Positions 10,745 to 22,978 of a stretch of 64,000 nucleotides of DNA are shown here, one piece after another. This DNA is from Capsicum annuum. Taxonomy: Eukaryota > Streptophyta > Magnoliopsida > Solanales > Solanaceae. Every line of letters begins with the position of its first letter. Position 1 is the stretch's first letter. Location: the NCBI RefSeq assembly GCF_002878395.1, contig NW_025860098.1, positions 225,709-289,708 on the forward strand. The letters run 5' to 3'. The notes under the pieces were generated by a model, which ran no database searches, was not told the DNA's origin, and saw nothing but the letters and a program-made list of their open reading frames with translations. The translations under genes and the position numbers were made by a program.

Positions 10745-12307
10745 ACTTGGTTTTCACAACCTTTTCTATCCTTTACGTCGAAATAGAATTCTTAAAGCAG
10801 TAGCACCCACCTAATTAGCCTTGGATTAGGATCCTTTTTTGCCATTAGATATCTCAGAGCCCCATGATCTGTATGAAACACTACCTTGGTTCCCAGAAAG
10901 TAAGAACAAAACTTCTTAAAAGCATAAACAACTACAAGAAGCTCCTGTTTAGTGACAATATAGTTCTTCTGTGCTCCATTCAAGGCCTTGCTCATGTAGT
11001 AGATTGAATGAAAGAGCTTTTCTCTTTTCTAACCAAGTACATCACCCAAGGCTACACTACTTGCATCACACATAATTTCAAATGGTAGAGACCAATCGGG
11101 TGCTACAATAATAGGAGCTTCAACTAGCTTCCTTTTGAGGCATTCAAACGCCTTCAAGCAATCTTCACCAAAGTAAAACTTTGCCTCCTTCTCTAAAAGT
11201 TTGCATAATGGGTTCGCAATCTTGGAGAAGTCTTTAATAAACCTTCGATAAAAACCAGCATGATCAAGAAAACTATGAACCCCCTTCATAGAAATTGGAG
11301 GTGCTAGTCTCTCGATAACTTCAATCTTGGCTCGATCAACTTCAATTCCTTTTTTAGAAATTTTATGCCTGAGAATAATGCCTTCCTTAACCTTAAAATG
11401 GAACTTCTCCTAGTTTAGCATAACCATATCAAAGAAAATGGACATCATGCACTGTTGAAAAGTGGCAGGTGCATTACATAGACCAAATGGCATTTGTTTG
11501 AATACAAAAGTACCATATGGGCATGTAAAAGTGCTTTTCTCTTAATCTTCAAGAGCAATGCAAATCTGGTTATATCTGGAATAACCATCCAAGAAATAGT
11601 ACCATCCGTTTCCTGCCAATCGATTAAGAATTTGATCCATGAATGGCATTGGGAAGTGGTCCTTTAACTTCCACAGTTTAGCTTCCGGTAATCCATACAC
11701 ACCCTCTACCCTGTGATAGGACTGAGTGGAATTAGCTCATTTTTCTCATTCACTACTACCGTTATGCCCCCTTTTTGGGCACACATTGTACAGGACTCAC
11801 CCATTTACTGTCTGAGATTGGGTACACCACCCCTACAACTAGTTACTTGATGATTTATTTATTTAACACCTCTTGTATAGGTGTATTTAGATAACGCTGA
11901 TGCTCAATAGTGGGTGCCCAATCATTCTCTAGCTGAATCTTGTGCATACATATGTCAGGAGGGATACCAATGATATCTGCAATAGTCCAACCAATAGCTC
12001 TCTTGTATCTCTTAAGAATAGAGATGAGAGCCTCTACCTGTTGTTCACCTAAATTAGTAGTAATAATAACTGGCAGTGTATTTCCACCACCTAAGAACAC
12101 ATAACTCAGATGATTGGGTAGCTCTTTCAATTCTAACATCGGTGGCTCTTCAATGGATGGCTTTGCTGGTGGTGAAGGTCGATTCTTAAGGTCAAGGTCC
12201 AGCTTCTTGGGGGCATAAGAATACGACCCCATTCCTATAAAAGTACAGATAGTTTTTTCGTACTCCTTAACATCCTCACAATCAAAGTTCATAAGCACAG
12301 CAGCCAA
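10745..12307 (-). pseudogene. B1 reverse transcriptase and RNase H remnant
   Basis: Would copy element RNA into DNA and degrade the RNA template. The N-terminal RT part is open at 12307-11855 (GGGNTLPVII, IGIPPDICMHKI). The middle is frame-broken. The connection and RNase H are read at 11289-10745 (LDHAGFYRRFIKDFSK, CDASSVALG, TKQELL, HTDHGALRYL, ADHLSKLE), in one frame interrupted by stops at 11029 and 10792. Both stops replace Gln codons that are still Gln in A2. Around 11420-11440 B1 lacks about 130 bp present in A2 at 19850-19980, including the catalytic FIDD box, so this RT is dead independently of its stops. Confidence 0.85.
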
Positions 12308-12310
12308 TGG

Positions 12311-12830
12311 CTAAATAGTAAGCTGCTTCTCTAAAGATAATTCCTGCTCATCCTCATAATAAACATCAACTATAGAGAACACATTCATATCCTTGGGCTG
12401 CTTCATTGATTTGCATACATCAAAATGTACCACTTTGTCATTCATCCGAAATAAAAGATCATTTGCTCGCAAATCAATAAGCGCACTTAAGGTTGTGAGG
12501 AAAGGTTGACCCAAGATTATGGGCACCTCGAAATCTACATCATAATCCAAAATAACAAAATCTGTAAGAAAAATAAAGGTATCAACCTTCACTAATACAT
12601 CATACAGAATACTAAACAGGTCATTTTACCGACCTATCTGCCATGATGAGCTGCATGTTGGTTGGTGTAGTATCCCCCAACCCCAACTTTATATAAATGG
12701 ATAGTGGCATCAAATTAATGCTATCCCCCAAATAACACAAACCCTTAGCAAAATCCAAAGATCCAACTGTGCAAGGAATAGTAAAAGCACCCGGATCTAC
12801 CTTCTTCTGTACCAAAGACCTTTTGGGAAT
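12311..12830 (-). pseudogene. B1 aspartic protease remnant
   Basis: Would cleave the gag-pol polyprotein. Segments at 12815-12621 and 12592-12311 contain SINLMPLSIY, ADRSVK, VILDYDVDFEVPIILGQPF and LIDLRAN, matching the retropepsin-like domain of Athila elements. Where A+ reads ALCDLGAS, B1 reads GLCYLGDS, so the catalytic Asp appears replaced by Tyr. Two separate frames are needed to read the whole domain. Confidence 0.75.
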
Positions 12831-14844
12831 CGCATTGCAATAATTGAAATTATCTGCTGGTTCATAGTTTGCTGCCTTTTCTTTGTCAAAAGGTCCTTCA
12901 TGAATTTGGCGTACCTTAGTATTTGATCCAGTGCTTCCACCAAAGGCACATTTATAGTGAGCTGCTTCAGCATGGTCATGAATTTACTAAACCTGGTGTC
13001 ATCATCCTTCTTCGTCTCTGATAAAAAGGTGGTGGTGGATTTGGAAGAGTTTTCTCCACCACTTCCTTTCATTCTGCTTCCCATTATCAATCTTTTCAGA
13101 CTGCTGACAGCTAAGTGTAGTATCATGAATGACCTCATCCTGATTTTCAACTTTTACAAAATTATCACAATCCACTTTAACAATATTCTCCTCTATACTA
13201 TCAACCACAGACTTTCCCTTGGATGGATTTTCCAACACCTTACCACTCATGGTAGTAATAGACAAACATGATCCATCTTTCCTTTGATTTTGCACAGTGT
13301 CACTTGGTAAAGTGCCAGCTTTCCTTTGATTGAATGTCATCGATAGTTGACTCATTTGCTGTTCCAACTATTTTATTAAAGTTGAATGCGAGTCAACCAA
13401 TTAATTCAATGAGGACAAATCATTTTTTACCTCATCTACTCCCGTGTTGGTTGCCTCCACTCCTTTCAATAGCTTGGCCATCATGTTCTCCATGGACATC
13501 TTCCCAGAGCTAGGTGTAGTATCTTCACAATTTCCAGGAGGGGAATACAAACCACTCCTGTCATTCTTATTCTTCCAATTCCCTTGGTCTCAATGCTTGT
13601 ATCTAGATTTTTCATAATAGTTCCGACCTTGGTTTCCTTGGCCATTGCCTCGGAAACCCCCCAGGTTATTCAAGTAATTTGCTTCCTCCTCAGAATCGGA
13701 GTCAGCTCTTCCCTATGATATAACATCTTTGACCTTTTCTATCTTCTCTAATAATAAATGCTTAGTAAGAAGGTCCATCTGCATTTTCATGTGAGCCATA
13801 TCCTGGTCACGTTCCGCTTCTCTTCGCCTCTGTTCTACTCTTTATGCCAATAGATACAGTAGAGCTTGCTACCTCAGAATCCCTAGTATGCCAAGCTCTA
13901 CTCTGCTTTGTCATATGATCTAGCATGTCATATGCCTCAATAAAAGTAAGGTCCATGAATGACCCACCCGCAACATTATCTACCATTGGCTTAGTCACCG
14001 AGTTCAAATCCCTACATAATATCTCAATCAAGTGGACATTGGTCATCTGATGATTTGGGCACCTCATAAGCTTCTTCTTGAACCTCTTCCACGTCTCATG
14101 GAGAGCTTCAGTTGGAAGCTGTTTGAAATTGCTTATCTCATCTCTCAATTGTGCACTCTTGGATGGTGGAAAAAATCTTTCTAGGAAAATGTCTTTCAGT
14201 TGCCTCCAATTGGTAATAGAGTCGGGAGTTAGCCCGTTTAACCATAGAGTTACCTCTCCAGATAGAGACAATGAAAATAAGTGCAGTCCGATCACATTCA
14301 ATCCAACCCCTGGATTGTCAAACGATTTGTATGTTGAGATAAAATTAATCAGATGCATATTTGGATCGTTGCCTGCAAGTCAACCAAATAGCCCTTTGAG
14401 TTGTAATAGATGGATCATAGTGCTAGTGATATTGAACTTAGCTCCGGGTGCCAAGGGCGGAGGAATAATAGCCCCTATGGCACCAACCCCATCTAAGTCA
14501 TCATCATTATCATCAAAAGCAACTTTCACAGCTCGGTATTCGGGTCTTATCCTTGCTTGATGATCTCTGTTGACATTTCTGTTCACTGGTGCCGCCACAT
14601 TATCTGCACGCCTTGGATTTAATAACTCATCATCACCCAGGTCCTCATCATCAAGATTTGGTACCCAACCTGGGTTATCAGCATTCTACTGATTTACTTA
14701 CACAGCTGCCAATGCAGCTAATCTAGCCTGCGCCTATTGAGCAACTATTCTTTTAGGGTCTCATTGCGCATCCATTCTGCCAATGAGATGTGGTTCAGGA
14801 TTTATAGGTAATATTGGTTGACTCGATCTTCGCATATTTGGCAT
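12831..14844 (-). pseudogene. B1 gag remnant
   Basis: Would form the retroelement capsid. A start is set at 14844-14842 (MPNM, followed by a region ending IGRMDAQ as in A+). The frame runs on through 14598-14380 and 14358-13807 with stops between. The capsid-like core includes LSLSGEVTLWLNGL, ITNWRQLKDIFLERFF and HETWKRFKKKL. Downstream (13367-12797, shifted frame) are a Lys- and Ser-rich segment and MLKQLTINVPLVEAL followed by YAKFMKDLL, conserved in A2 and A+. The 14377 stop lies where A+ reads Gly in GGLPGDDPN. Confidence 0.8.
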
Positions 14845-14952
14845 GCAATCCACTCAACCTGAACAAAACAAAAACAAAAAAGTAAAAGTAAAATTTGAGA
14901 ATCTTTGACCAAAGGGTCTATTAACTATCACATACTTAGTTAAAAACCGTAT

Positions 14953-14970
14953 TCCCCGGCAACGGTGCAA
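14953..14970 (-). other. B1 primer binding site (tRNA-Asp type)
   Basis: On the minus strand TTGCACCGTTGCCGGGGA, close to TGGCGCCGTTGCCGGGGA, which is complementary to the 3' end of plant tRNA-Asp. It lies five bases after the LTR end. This PBS type is usual for Athila-like elements. Confidence 0.75.
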
Positions 14971-14975
14971 AAATT

Positions 14976-16188
14976 TGATACGCCCAAATTACAACTCTTG
15001 TTAGAAAGTGCAAGTGGTCTCTGTCAAATATAGAACCCAATTGGGTTGGGTGTCGAATCCTACAGGGAATACTCTGATCACTAAGTATTGCGATTGTTAT
15101 TAGACTGTTGATTGAAGATTCCAAAGTAAAGGGGGGTTTAAGTTTAAGTGCACAATAATATTTTCAGTGTAATAATGGGATGATAAGTGTAATAGTATTT
15201 TATTGCAGAGAAAGACAAGTTAGGGTTATGTCCACCTTGTAGCTTTTACTTCTCTATTAACTATGAGTATTAAGGATTTATACATGCATGAACTTATAGA
15301 GAGATGTATCAGAATTCTAAATCCAAGTGTTTATCAACCATCAAGGATTACTTCACTTTGGTTCTCTCGAATTCAAAGTGTACAACCAATCATATGAACT
15401 CTCCAAGTCTTCAATCTTATTAAGGCATTAACGTGTAAAATAGAGGTTGGACACCCTATTTTCTTGTCACTACTCTCTTTTCCAAACATTAAATTTTCTA
15501 TCGAACAAGTTGTTGCTATAATGGCAAATTCCTTATCTTTTCAACCACGAGAATTCAAGCATAACAAAGAGAGCAATGATATAAGTGGATCAACACATCA
15601 TAAATTCAAAAACCCATAGAAATAGAGAGTATACTACAAGGTTTCCATAACCCTAACAAATAAGCTTAGCTACTCATGAACCAAAGAGAAATAACCATAA
15701 GAATGTTCATCATACCCAAAACTAGAGGATGATCTTCAAGTCCACAAAATATAGAAATCAAGAGGATAAAACGTTTTTCTCTTCTCTCACCCTCAGCTAA
15801 GCCATTTTTTCCTTTTCGAAAATAATACAGAATAATCAGTAATCCTTAAAAATTCAGCCATCAGGCTTTTAATAACATCCTTCTCTAATAAATTGCTACT
15901 GAGTCCTCAACTATTTAAAAATACTAAGTTTGCCAGAGAAAAAGTTCCCATATATCACATTCAGTCCAAAAGCTGCTTTTCTTTTATTTGAAGTTTCCTC
16001 TGCTATCCACAGGTCCCCAAAGTGCTGTAATCTTCCTCATTAGTACCTGAAAAGCATGCAAATCACATAGGTCAGCTCACTTAACTAAAAATAGACTAAA
16101 AATGCAAGAATTATGTATTTTATCCTTAAAACTTAGCTAAAACATGAGTAAGTTATGGTGCTTAGACATATAAATACGCCCAACATCA
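14976..16188 (-). repeat. B1 5' LTR
   Basis: About 1,213 bp, colinear with 3743-4957. It ends on the element's 3' side five bases before the PBS. Differences from the partner are scattered substitutions, denser near the PBS side. Confidence 0.85.
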
Positions 16189-16400
16189 GCTGACGACTTA
16201 TCACATATGTCATGCGCCACACCTTTCTTCAGATTTTTCTAGATTTCAATTTCTTTCCCTCCATTCTTGTTGGTTCTCTATCCCATTATCTCAATCTGTA
16301 AAATCAACATAAACACATCAAAAAATGACAAAAGTTGCTTAAGACCCACAATTATTCTAGGTTAAAGGCCTTAAATGTATTCGCACTTGCGTACACATCA
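16189..16400 (-). repeat. A2 3' LTR, proximal part beyond the B1 insertion
   Basis: Resumes the A-family LTR after B1. Its right end reads, on the minus strand, TGATGTGTACG, comparable to TGATGTGTGAGCC at 51969. The B1 target duplication GCTGA is at its left edge. Confidence 0.65.
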
Positions 16401-17781
16401 ACACCCTCAACTTAAAGCAATTAATTGTCGTCAATCAACTTAATCTCAGTAAGGAAACACATAGCACATTCAGCACACATAGCTCAACACAAATTTATCC
16501 TTTCAATGACAAAACAATGTGCATACCATTGAAAAACAGTACTGTTACACAAAGGAATCAAGCGGCAACATCAATCTTGGCCGTAATAACCATTCACATA
16601 TCAATGCCACATTGTCTAAACAAGAAAATAGCTGGTAACAATACCCGTGTGCCCTTACAATAAAGAAATCCCCCTCTTCTCATACAAGAAATCCAACAAT
16701 ACAAATTGGGGGTCATCACAAGACTCTCACTCTCAAAAGAAAGTTCCAGTCAGTGTATACTAAGTACCATAGACTTGCCCTTATTTTTATTACCAGAATC
16801 TTCAGATAGGCTAGCTAGAATCACTATAGGACTTCTTTTAGGCTTGTAATGTGGTTTGGGGTTGGTATGATATTCAAGTTTATTTAGAGTGACTATTGTC
16901 CTTGACACTATACTTCTTTCTTGTGCTCACTTATTATCCTCTTTCGTTTCTCCTCTTCTTTTAATTATCTATATTAAAGTTGGGTGCTGCAACAACCCTT
17001 TTTTTTATAGCATTATTAGCACCCAAATTTTATTTAACCATCTTTATTCCACCTTTCTTCAACTCACACCATGCACCCTTATGATAGCCACCTCAACTTA
17101 GGTTATTTGCATAGGTTAAGGTGCTCAATGTCCAAGGAAGGCCAGAAGTAAACAGGTTTTAATGGTGTAAATAGGACGGTGAAAGGTTTCATACGAACGA
17201 AATGGTCAATTTAGTCTCTAAACAGGGATAAAAAGGGTGTCATGCATACAGGGAAGGATATTTTGGCTAAAAGTGGGTTCATCAATAATGGCCTATGATC
17301 CTTTTCTAACTCCTATCCTAAGACCATGGAAAGACTAACCAGGCAAGTTCTGGATTTAGAATACAAAGGGAAATAAGTAATAGCTCTCACACACTTGGTA
17401 CTCAGTATATCACAGGCCACCACTTATCTAGTTCATGCAATTGTGTAGTAATGATCATCAAGCAGCTATAAATAATGCCACAACAAGATTCACAATGGTC
17501 ATAAGTAAGTGTAATCCACACAGTTTATCAAGCAAGACATTGAAAGGATATTCAAAAAGTCGAGCAAGAACATCTCACTGCCTTTTGTGCTTGTATTTCT
17601 CATAGTTACCAAAAACTATGTTACAACAACCGAATACCAACCACCCTCAACTTAGAATTAAAGCAAAAAACAAACTAAGAGCTAGAGTATACCTCGACTG
17701 GATCGATCTCAGGGGTCATGGGTTGCCTCCCATGTAGCTCTTGATTTAATGTCGCGACACGACTCAGGTGTCTCGATTATC
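16401..17781 (-). other. A2 polypurine tract and 3' untranslated region
   Basis: Bases 16401-16417 read on the minus strand as CTTTAAGTTGAGGGTGT directly before the LTR, a polypurine-rich tract like the one at 63384-63396 in A+. The remaining 1.36 kb has no supported ORF and keeps the conserved block at 17080-17140 and the GGGAGGCAACCCA motif after integrase at 17718-17730. ORF2, present at this position in B1, is absent. Confidence 0.65.
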
Positions 17782-18975
17782 TTAGACTTCCTCGAGACAG
17801 ATAATGGCGATCCTTTTCAGTGATTCTTCTAGTCCAATGTAAAGCTTGACCCATTGCCCATTTACCTTGAATGTACTTCCATTTTTGTTTTCGAGTTCCA
17901 CTACTCCAGATGAGTGGACTTGATTAACCTTAAAAGGACCTGACCATTTAGATTTTATCTTCTCTAGAAATAATTTGAGTCTGGAATTAAACAGAAGCAC
18001 CAAGTCCCCTTTTTTGAACTCTCGTTTCTCTATTTTCCAATCATGGTACTTTTTTATCTTCTCTTTATACAGATCTGCTCGTTCATATGCCTTGAGATAG
18101 AATTCATCCATCTCATTCAGTTTCTCTAGTCTCATCTCTGCTGCTTCCTTCCACTTTAAATTCAACCTCTTAAGCACCCATAAAGCCTTGTGTTCCAGCT
18201 CTATTGGCAGATGGCATGCTTTTCCATAGACCAGCTAAAATGGTGACATACTAATGGGTGTATTGAAAGAAGTCCGGTATGCCCACAAGGCATCATCAAG
18301 TTTTCGGGACCAGTCTTTTCGGGTATCATTCACCGTCTTGGATAAGATGGCTTTAACTTCACGATTCGACACCTCTACTTGTCCACTGGTCCATGGGTGG
18401 TACAGAGTAGCCACTCTGTGTTGTTCGCTCCATATTTTGCGAAAGCTGCTCAAAATAATTTATTGGAAAAGTGAGAACCTCCATCGCTTATGATAGTGAG
18501 TGGTACTCCAAAGTGAGAGAAGATATTCTTTTTGAGAAAAACAATAACTCTCTTTTCCTTATTGTCAGCAAAAGCAACAGCTTTGACCCATTTAGAGACA
18601 TAGTCACCAGCAACCAGAATATACTTCATTCCGTAAGAGCTTACAAACAGACCCATGAAGTCAATGCCCCAGACATCAAAAAATTCCACTTCAAGCATCT
18701 TAGTCAAGGGCATATCATGTCTTTTAGATATTGACCCCAGCCTCTGAAATTGGTCATATTTCTACACAAACTAATGGGCATCTTTAAACAATGTTGGCCA
18801 ATAATAGCCACTCTGCAACACCTTTATGGCCGTTTAGTCACTTGCATGATGATCCCCACCTGGGGAAGCATGATATGCTTCTAGTATGCACAGTACATCT
18901 ACTTCTGGCGTGTATCTCTGTATGATATTGTCTGCACATCACCAAAAAAGATAAGGCTCATCCCAAAAGTAGTGT
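17782..18975 (-). pseudogene. A2 integrase remnant
   Basis: Read downward: a zinc-finger region near 18900-18740 whose Cys residues are partly replaced, then 18713-18450 with WGIDFMG (first catalytic Asp) and [10 protein letters not shown] (second Asp), 18453-18235 with [13 protein letters not shown] (third acidic residue) and [10 protein letters not shown], and 18177-17782 with RADLYKEKIKKYHD and the KWSGPF module. The catalytic positions look retained, but frames are broken between segments and there is a stop near 18235. Less damaged than its B1 counterpart. Confidence 0.8.
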
Positions 18976-19061
18976 GTTATATCATGCAAGAATTTCTTCC
19001 TTTGGTGGAAAGAAAGATTTTCTGGGATGATCTCACTCACAACGTAGTTTGTATAATCCGC

Positions 19062-20560
19062 TTACCAGGGCAATGTTTCCATAGCAGTTGCCAGGATCTC
19101 CTCATCAGGAAATGCATCATTTATCTTTGTTTCATCATTAGCTTCCTGTTCACTTTCCATTTTAGATAGATGATCCGCAATATGATTTTTACAACCTTTC
19201 CTATCTTTGACTTTGAAATCAAACTCTTGCAGTAGCAACACCCATCTAATAAGCCTTAGGTTAGCATACTTCTTGGCCATTAAGTACCCCAAGGTAGTAT
19301 GGTCAGTATGGACTACCACTTTAGTCCCAACCAGATAGGATCTGAATTTCTCGAAAGCATACACCATAGCCAAAAGTTCTTGTTCAGTTACTGTGTAATT
19401 TTTTTGTGCCCTATTTAGTGTTTTGCAGGCGTAATATATCGGATGAAATAGTTTATCCCTCTTTTGTCCGAATACAGCTCCCAGGGTAACACCGCTTGCA
19501 TCACACATTATTTCAAATAGTTTTGCCCAGTTAGGTGCATTAACAATAGGGGCCTCAATTAGCTTCTTTTTAAGCCACTCAAATGCTTTCAAGCATTCAT
19601 CATCAAAGAGAAATTTCACTTCTTTCTCCATCAGTTTACAAAGTGGATTTGCAACTTTTGAGAAGTCTTTTATGAATCTTTGATAAAATCCTGCATGACG
19701 AAGAAAACTACGCAATCCCTTCACTGAAATGGGAGGTGGTAATTTCTCGATAACTTCCACCTTTGCTCGATCAATTTCAATCCCTTTTTTAGAAAATTTA
19801 TGGCCAAGAACAATACCCTCCTTTACCATAAAATGGCATTTTCCTAGTTAAGTACTAGATTAAATTCAACATATCTTTTCAAGGCCACATTCAGATTCTC
19901 CAAACATATTTCAAATGAATCACCTACGATAGAGAAATCATCAATGAATACCTCTATGGTGTCTTCCATCATGTCAGAGAAGATAGACATCATGCACCAT
20001 TGAAAAGTGGCGGGTGCATTTCATAGCCCAAATGACATCCTCTTAAATGAAAATATGCCATATGGGCATGTGAATGTCATCTTCTATTGATCTTCAGGAG
20101 CAATGCAAATTTGGTTATATCCGGAATAACCATCCAAGAAGTAATACCCCCTACCAGTTAATCGATCAAGCATTTGGTATATAAAGGGAATTAGGAAGTA
20201 GTCCTTCAGAGTTCAAGATTTTAACTTGTGGTAATCCATGCAAACTCTCCACCCGGTTACTGGTCTGAGTGGAATCAACTCATTTTTTTCATTAGCAACC
20301 ACCATCATACCCCCTTTCTTGGGCATGCATTAAACTGGAATCACCCACTTACTGTCAGAAATAGGGTAAACTACTCCTATATCCAACCAGTTAATAATCT
20401 CCTTATTAACCACCTCTTGCATTGGTGGGTTAAGACAGAGCTGATGCTCTAAGGTTGGAATACAATCTTCTTGCAGTTGGATTTTATGCGTGCAGATGCC
20501 AGGGGGAATGCCAATAATATCTGCGATGGTCTATTAGATTGCTATCTTGTCCCTCTGAAG
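19062..20560 (-). pseudogene. A2 reverse transcriptase and RNase H remnant
   Basis: The RNase H half is a 255-residue open frame (19829-19062) with LRSFLRHAGFYQRFIKDFSK, CDASGVTLGAV, TEQELLA, HTDHTTLGYL and ADHLSKME, so the Asp/Glu residues usual for RNase H are present. The RT half (about 20560-19830) has LDGYSGYNQI (first catalytic Asp) and FIDD at 19937-19948, the plant Ty3 equivalent of YVDD, but with stops and frame changes. Best preserved pol in the window. Confidence 0.85.
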
Positions 20561-20599
20561 TACTGAAATAAGTTAATTTACCTATTGTTCTTCCAAATC

Positions 20600-21480
20600 A
20601 ACTACAATAATAACAGGTAGCGTGCTTCCTTTCCCCAGAAACACATATAGTAAGTGGCCAAGAAGCTTCTTCAACTCCAACACTGGAGGTTTTTCAATAG
20701 GTGGATTGGCTGGTGGTGTTGGTCAATTAACCAGGTCAAGGTCCAGCATTTTAGGAGCATAAAAATATGACCCCATGCCATTCAAGGCGCAAACTGTCTC
20801 TTCATACTCCTCAATTCCTTCACTATCATAGTTCATCATGACCGCGGCTAAAGGTTTGATAACAAGTTGTTTAGTTCTGGGCACATACTGTTCGTCCTCA
20901 AAATAGATATCAACTATAGAGAACACATATTTAATCATCCTATTTCATTGATTTTCCCACATCAAACCATGCCACTTTGTCGTTTACCCTGAATAAGAGC
21001 TCATTCGCTCTCAAATCGATCAACACACATCCAGTTGCGAGGAAAGGTAGAACCAAGATTATGGACACCTCGAAGTCCACCTTACAGTCCAGAATAATGA
21101 AGTCTATGTGGAATATGAAATTTGAGACCTTTACCAACACATCAAATAGAATACCAACAGGTCACTTTACTGACCTGTCAACCATCACCAGTCTCATGTT
21201 GGTGGGTATGGGATTTCACAGACCCAACTTTTTATAAATTGTCAATGGTATCAGGTTAACACTTGCTCCCAAATCACATAGTGCTTTAGTGAATTCCATG
21301 GTTCTAATTGTGCAGGGAATAGTGACTGCACTTGGATTCGGCTTCTTCTACATCAATGTCCTTATAGAAATAGCACTGAAAAAGTGGAGATCTACTTCCA
21401 ACTCGCAACTCACTGCTCATTTCTTGGTAACAAGGCCCTTCATAAATTTTGCATATCATGGCATTCCTTAATCAAAGGCA
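20600..21480 (-). pseudogene. A2 protease remnant and protease-RT linker
   Basis: Segments 21140-20940 and 20938-20723 carry FIILDCKVDFEVSIILVLPF, LIDLRANELLF and an acidic FEDEQ stretch leading into the RT. The region around the catalytic Asp (about 21290-21240) reads only with frame shifts and stops. The order and spacing match B1 12830-12311. Confidence 0.7.
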
Positions 21481-22788
21481 CATTTATTGTCAATTGCTTG
21501 AGCATTGCCATAAACATGCTGAATTTGGCGTCATCGACCTTCTTCATCAATCGTTGAGGAAAAGGAGGTGGTGGCCTTGGGATGGGTTTCAACACAACTT
21601 ATTCTTCCTTCTCTTTCAACTTATCTGACACATCAACAGAGCTATTTGGCTTCTCAGACTCCACTGAGTGGTTTTCTTCTAGTTCATTCACAACTTTCTT
21701 ATTGTTCAAAGATTTGACCATAGAAGGGCCAGATAAGATCTTACCACTCCTAGTGGTAATCGCTAGACATGAGCCATCTGTCTTATAATCCTGAACCATT
21801 TGATTAAGTAAAGTACCACTTCTTCCCTGGTTCAGTGTTGAGGAAAGTTGACTCATCTGTTGCTCCAACTGCTTGATAGAAGTTGAATGTGAACTAACCA
21901 ACTGACTTAGAGTGGAAAATTCACTCCTCATAATAGTTACCTCTGAGTTGGTAGCCTCTACTCCTTTCAACAGTTCTTTCATCATATCCTCCATAGACAT
22001 CTTTCCCAAGCTAGTTGTAGCAGCTTCCTGATTTCAAAAACGAATATCCAACCCACTTCTTTCATTGTTGCTTCTCCAGTTTTCTTTCTCCCTATCTCTA
22101 TGATCAGGATTTTTATACATGTTCCAACCTTGATTACCTTGGCAATTGCCTCGGAAACCCCTCAAATTATTAACATAGTTAGCTTCTTCTTCAGGCTCCA
22201 CATCAACTCGGTCCTGAATCATTACAAACTTTACCTTTTTTGTCCTTCCTGACAATAAGTACTTGGTGAGCAGGTCCATTTGAGTCTTTAGATGTGCCAT
22301 ATCTTGATCCCTCTCCTCATCTCTTTTGCGTTGTTTAGAAATCATTCCACTAGTAGTAGTTGGACTTGCCACCGTAGAATCCCCGGTGTACCAAGCCCGA
22401 CTTAGTCTGGTTATACTATTCAGCATATCAACAGCATCTTGAAATGACAAATCAAAAAATGACCCACCTACGGTGTTATCTACAATTGGCTTTGTCACAG
22501 AGTTAAACGCTCTATACAAAGTCTCCATCAAGTGCAAATCTGACATATTATGACTCAGACATTGAGCCAGCTTCTTCTTGAACCTCTCCCAGCTTTCGTG
22601 CAATGCTTCAGTCAGAAGCTTTCTTAAATTATTGATTTCATCCCTCAACTGTACCCTCTTAGAGGGTGAAAAGAACCGTTCTAGGAATACCTCTTTCAAC
22701 TATTTCCAGTTGGTGATAAAATCGGGTTCTAGCTCATTTAACCACATAGTTTTCTCGCTAGACAGAGATAATGGGAACAGCCTCAACC
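21481..22788 (-). pseudogene. A2 gag remnant, cut off at the junction with D1
   Basis: Open stretches 22699-22034 and 22009-21599 are in the same frame, separated by a stop. Seen in order: VFLERFF, VQLRDEINN, HESWERFKKKL, TVGGSFFDLSF, LSRAWYTGDS, then a basic Asn- and Arg-rich segment (RGFRGNCQGNQGW) and GKMSMEDMMKELLKGVEATN with LEQQMSQLSS. No zinc knuckle is seen. The upstream side stops abruptly at 22788 in the coding text for LRLFPLSLS, where D1 LTR sequence begins. Confidence 0.8.
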
Positions 22789-22789
22789 G

Positions 22790-22978
22790 GCAAGACATAG
22801 CTTCAACATGGAAATTATTAAGAGCATGTAGTATTAACATGAATGTATTACTTAGATCACCAATGGATCACAGGGCACAATTCATTCACTTAAAAATTTT
22901 TGCAAACACATGAAAGGCATGGTTTTATACTTAGGCATACATAACATGCTCCCAATTCATGACCATAACCACCGATTC
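22790..22978 (-). repeat. D1 3' LTR, left remnant
   Basis: Matches 44553-44735 of the D1 5' LTR closely. Its left edge abuts A2 gag at 22788/22790 and its right edge is the E2 target site GATTC (22974-22978). Confidence 0.8.

Larger units (their letters stand above)
3743..16188 (-). mobile_element. Element B1: full-length but degenerate Athila-like retrotransposon
   Basis: A 12.4 kb minus-strand element with both LTRs (14976-16188 as 5', 3743-4957 as 3'), tRNA-Asp type PBS (14953-14970), gag, protease, RT, RNase H and integrase remnants, and an ORF2 remnant in the env position. It is flanked by near-identical target duplications, GCTAA (3738-3742) and GCTGA (16189-16193), and lies inside the A2 3' LTR. 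The LTRs are colinear with several percent divergence by eye. All coding parts carry stops or frameshifts. The RT has lost a segment that in A2 holds the catalytic FIDD motif. Confidence 0.85.
2386..22788 (-). mobile_element. Element A2: truncated Athila-like Ty3/gypsy retrotransposon
   Basis: Minus-strand element read from 22788 down: part of gag, protease, RT, RNase H, integrase, a 1.4 kb untranslated 3' region, PPT (16401-16417) and a 3' LTR (16189-16400 plus 2386-3742, split by B1). Its 5' LTR, PBS and the gag N-terminus are missing. At 22788 the gag reading stops and sequence of a different element (D1) begins. The LTR is homologous, with clear divergence, to 51969-53328 and 63397-64000. 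A2 has no ORF2 between integrase and PPT, unlike B1. Lineage rests on protein motifs and on the tRNA-Asp type PBS of the related A+ copy. Confidence 0.75.

Noticed and set aside
14078..14560. 160-codon plus-strand frame
   Set aside because: Antisense of B1 gag, whose minus-strand reading matches A2 and A+ gag.
17782..22788. Endogenous plant pararetrovirus as the source of the RT
   Set aside because: Gene order gag-protease-RT-RNase H-integrase, with LTRs and tRNA-Asp PBS in relatives, fits Ty3/gypsy; integrase is present and no movement-protein signal is seen.
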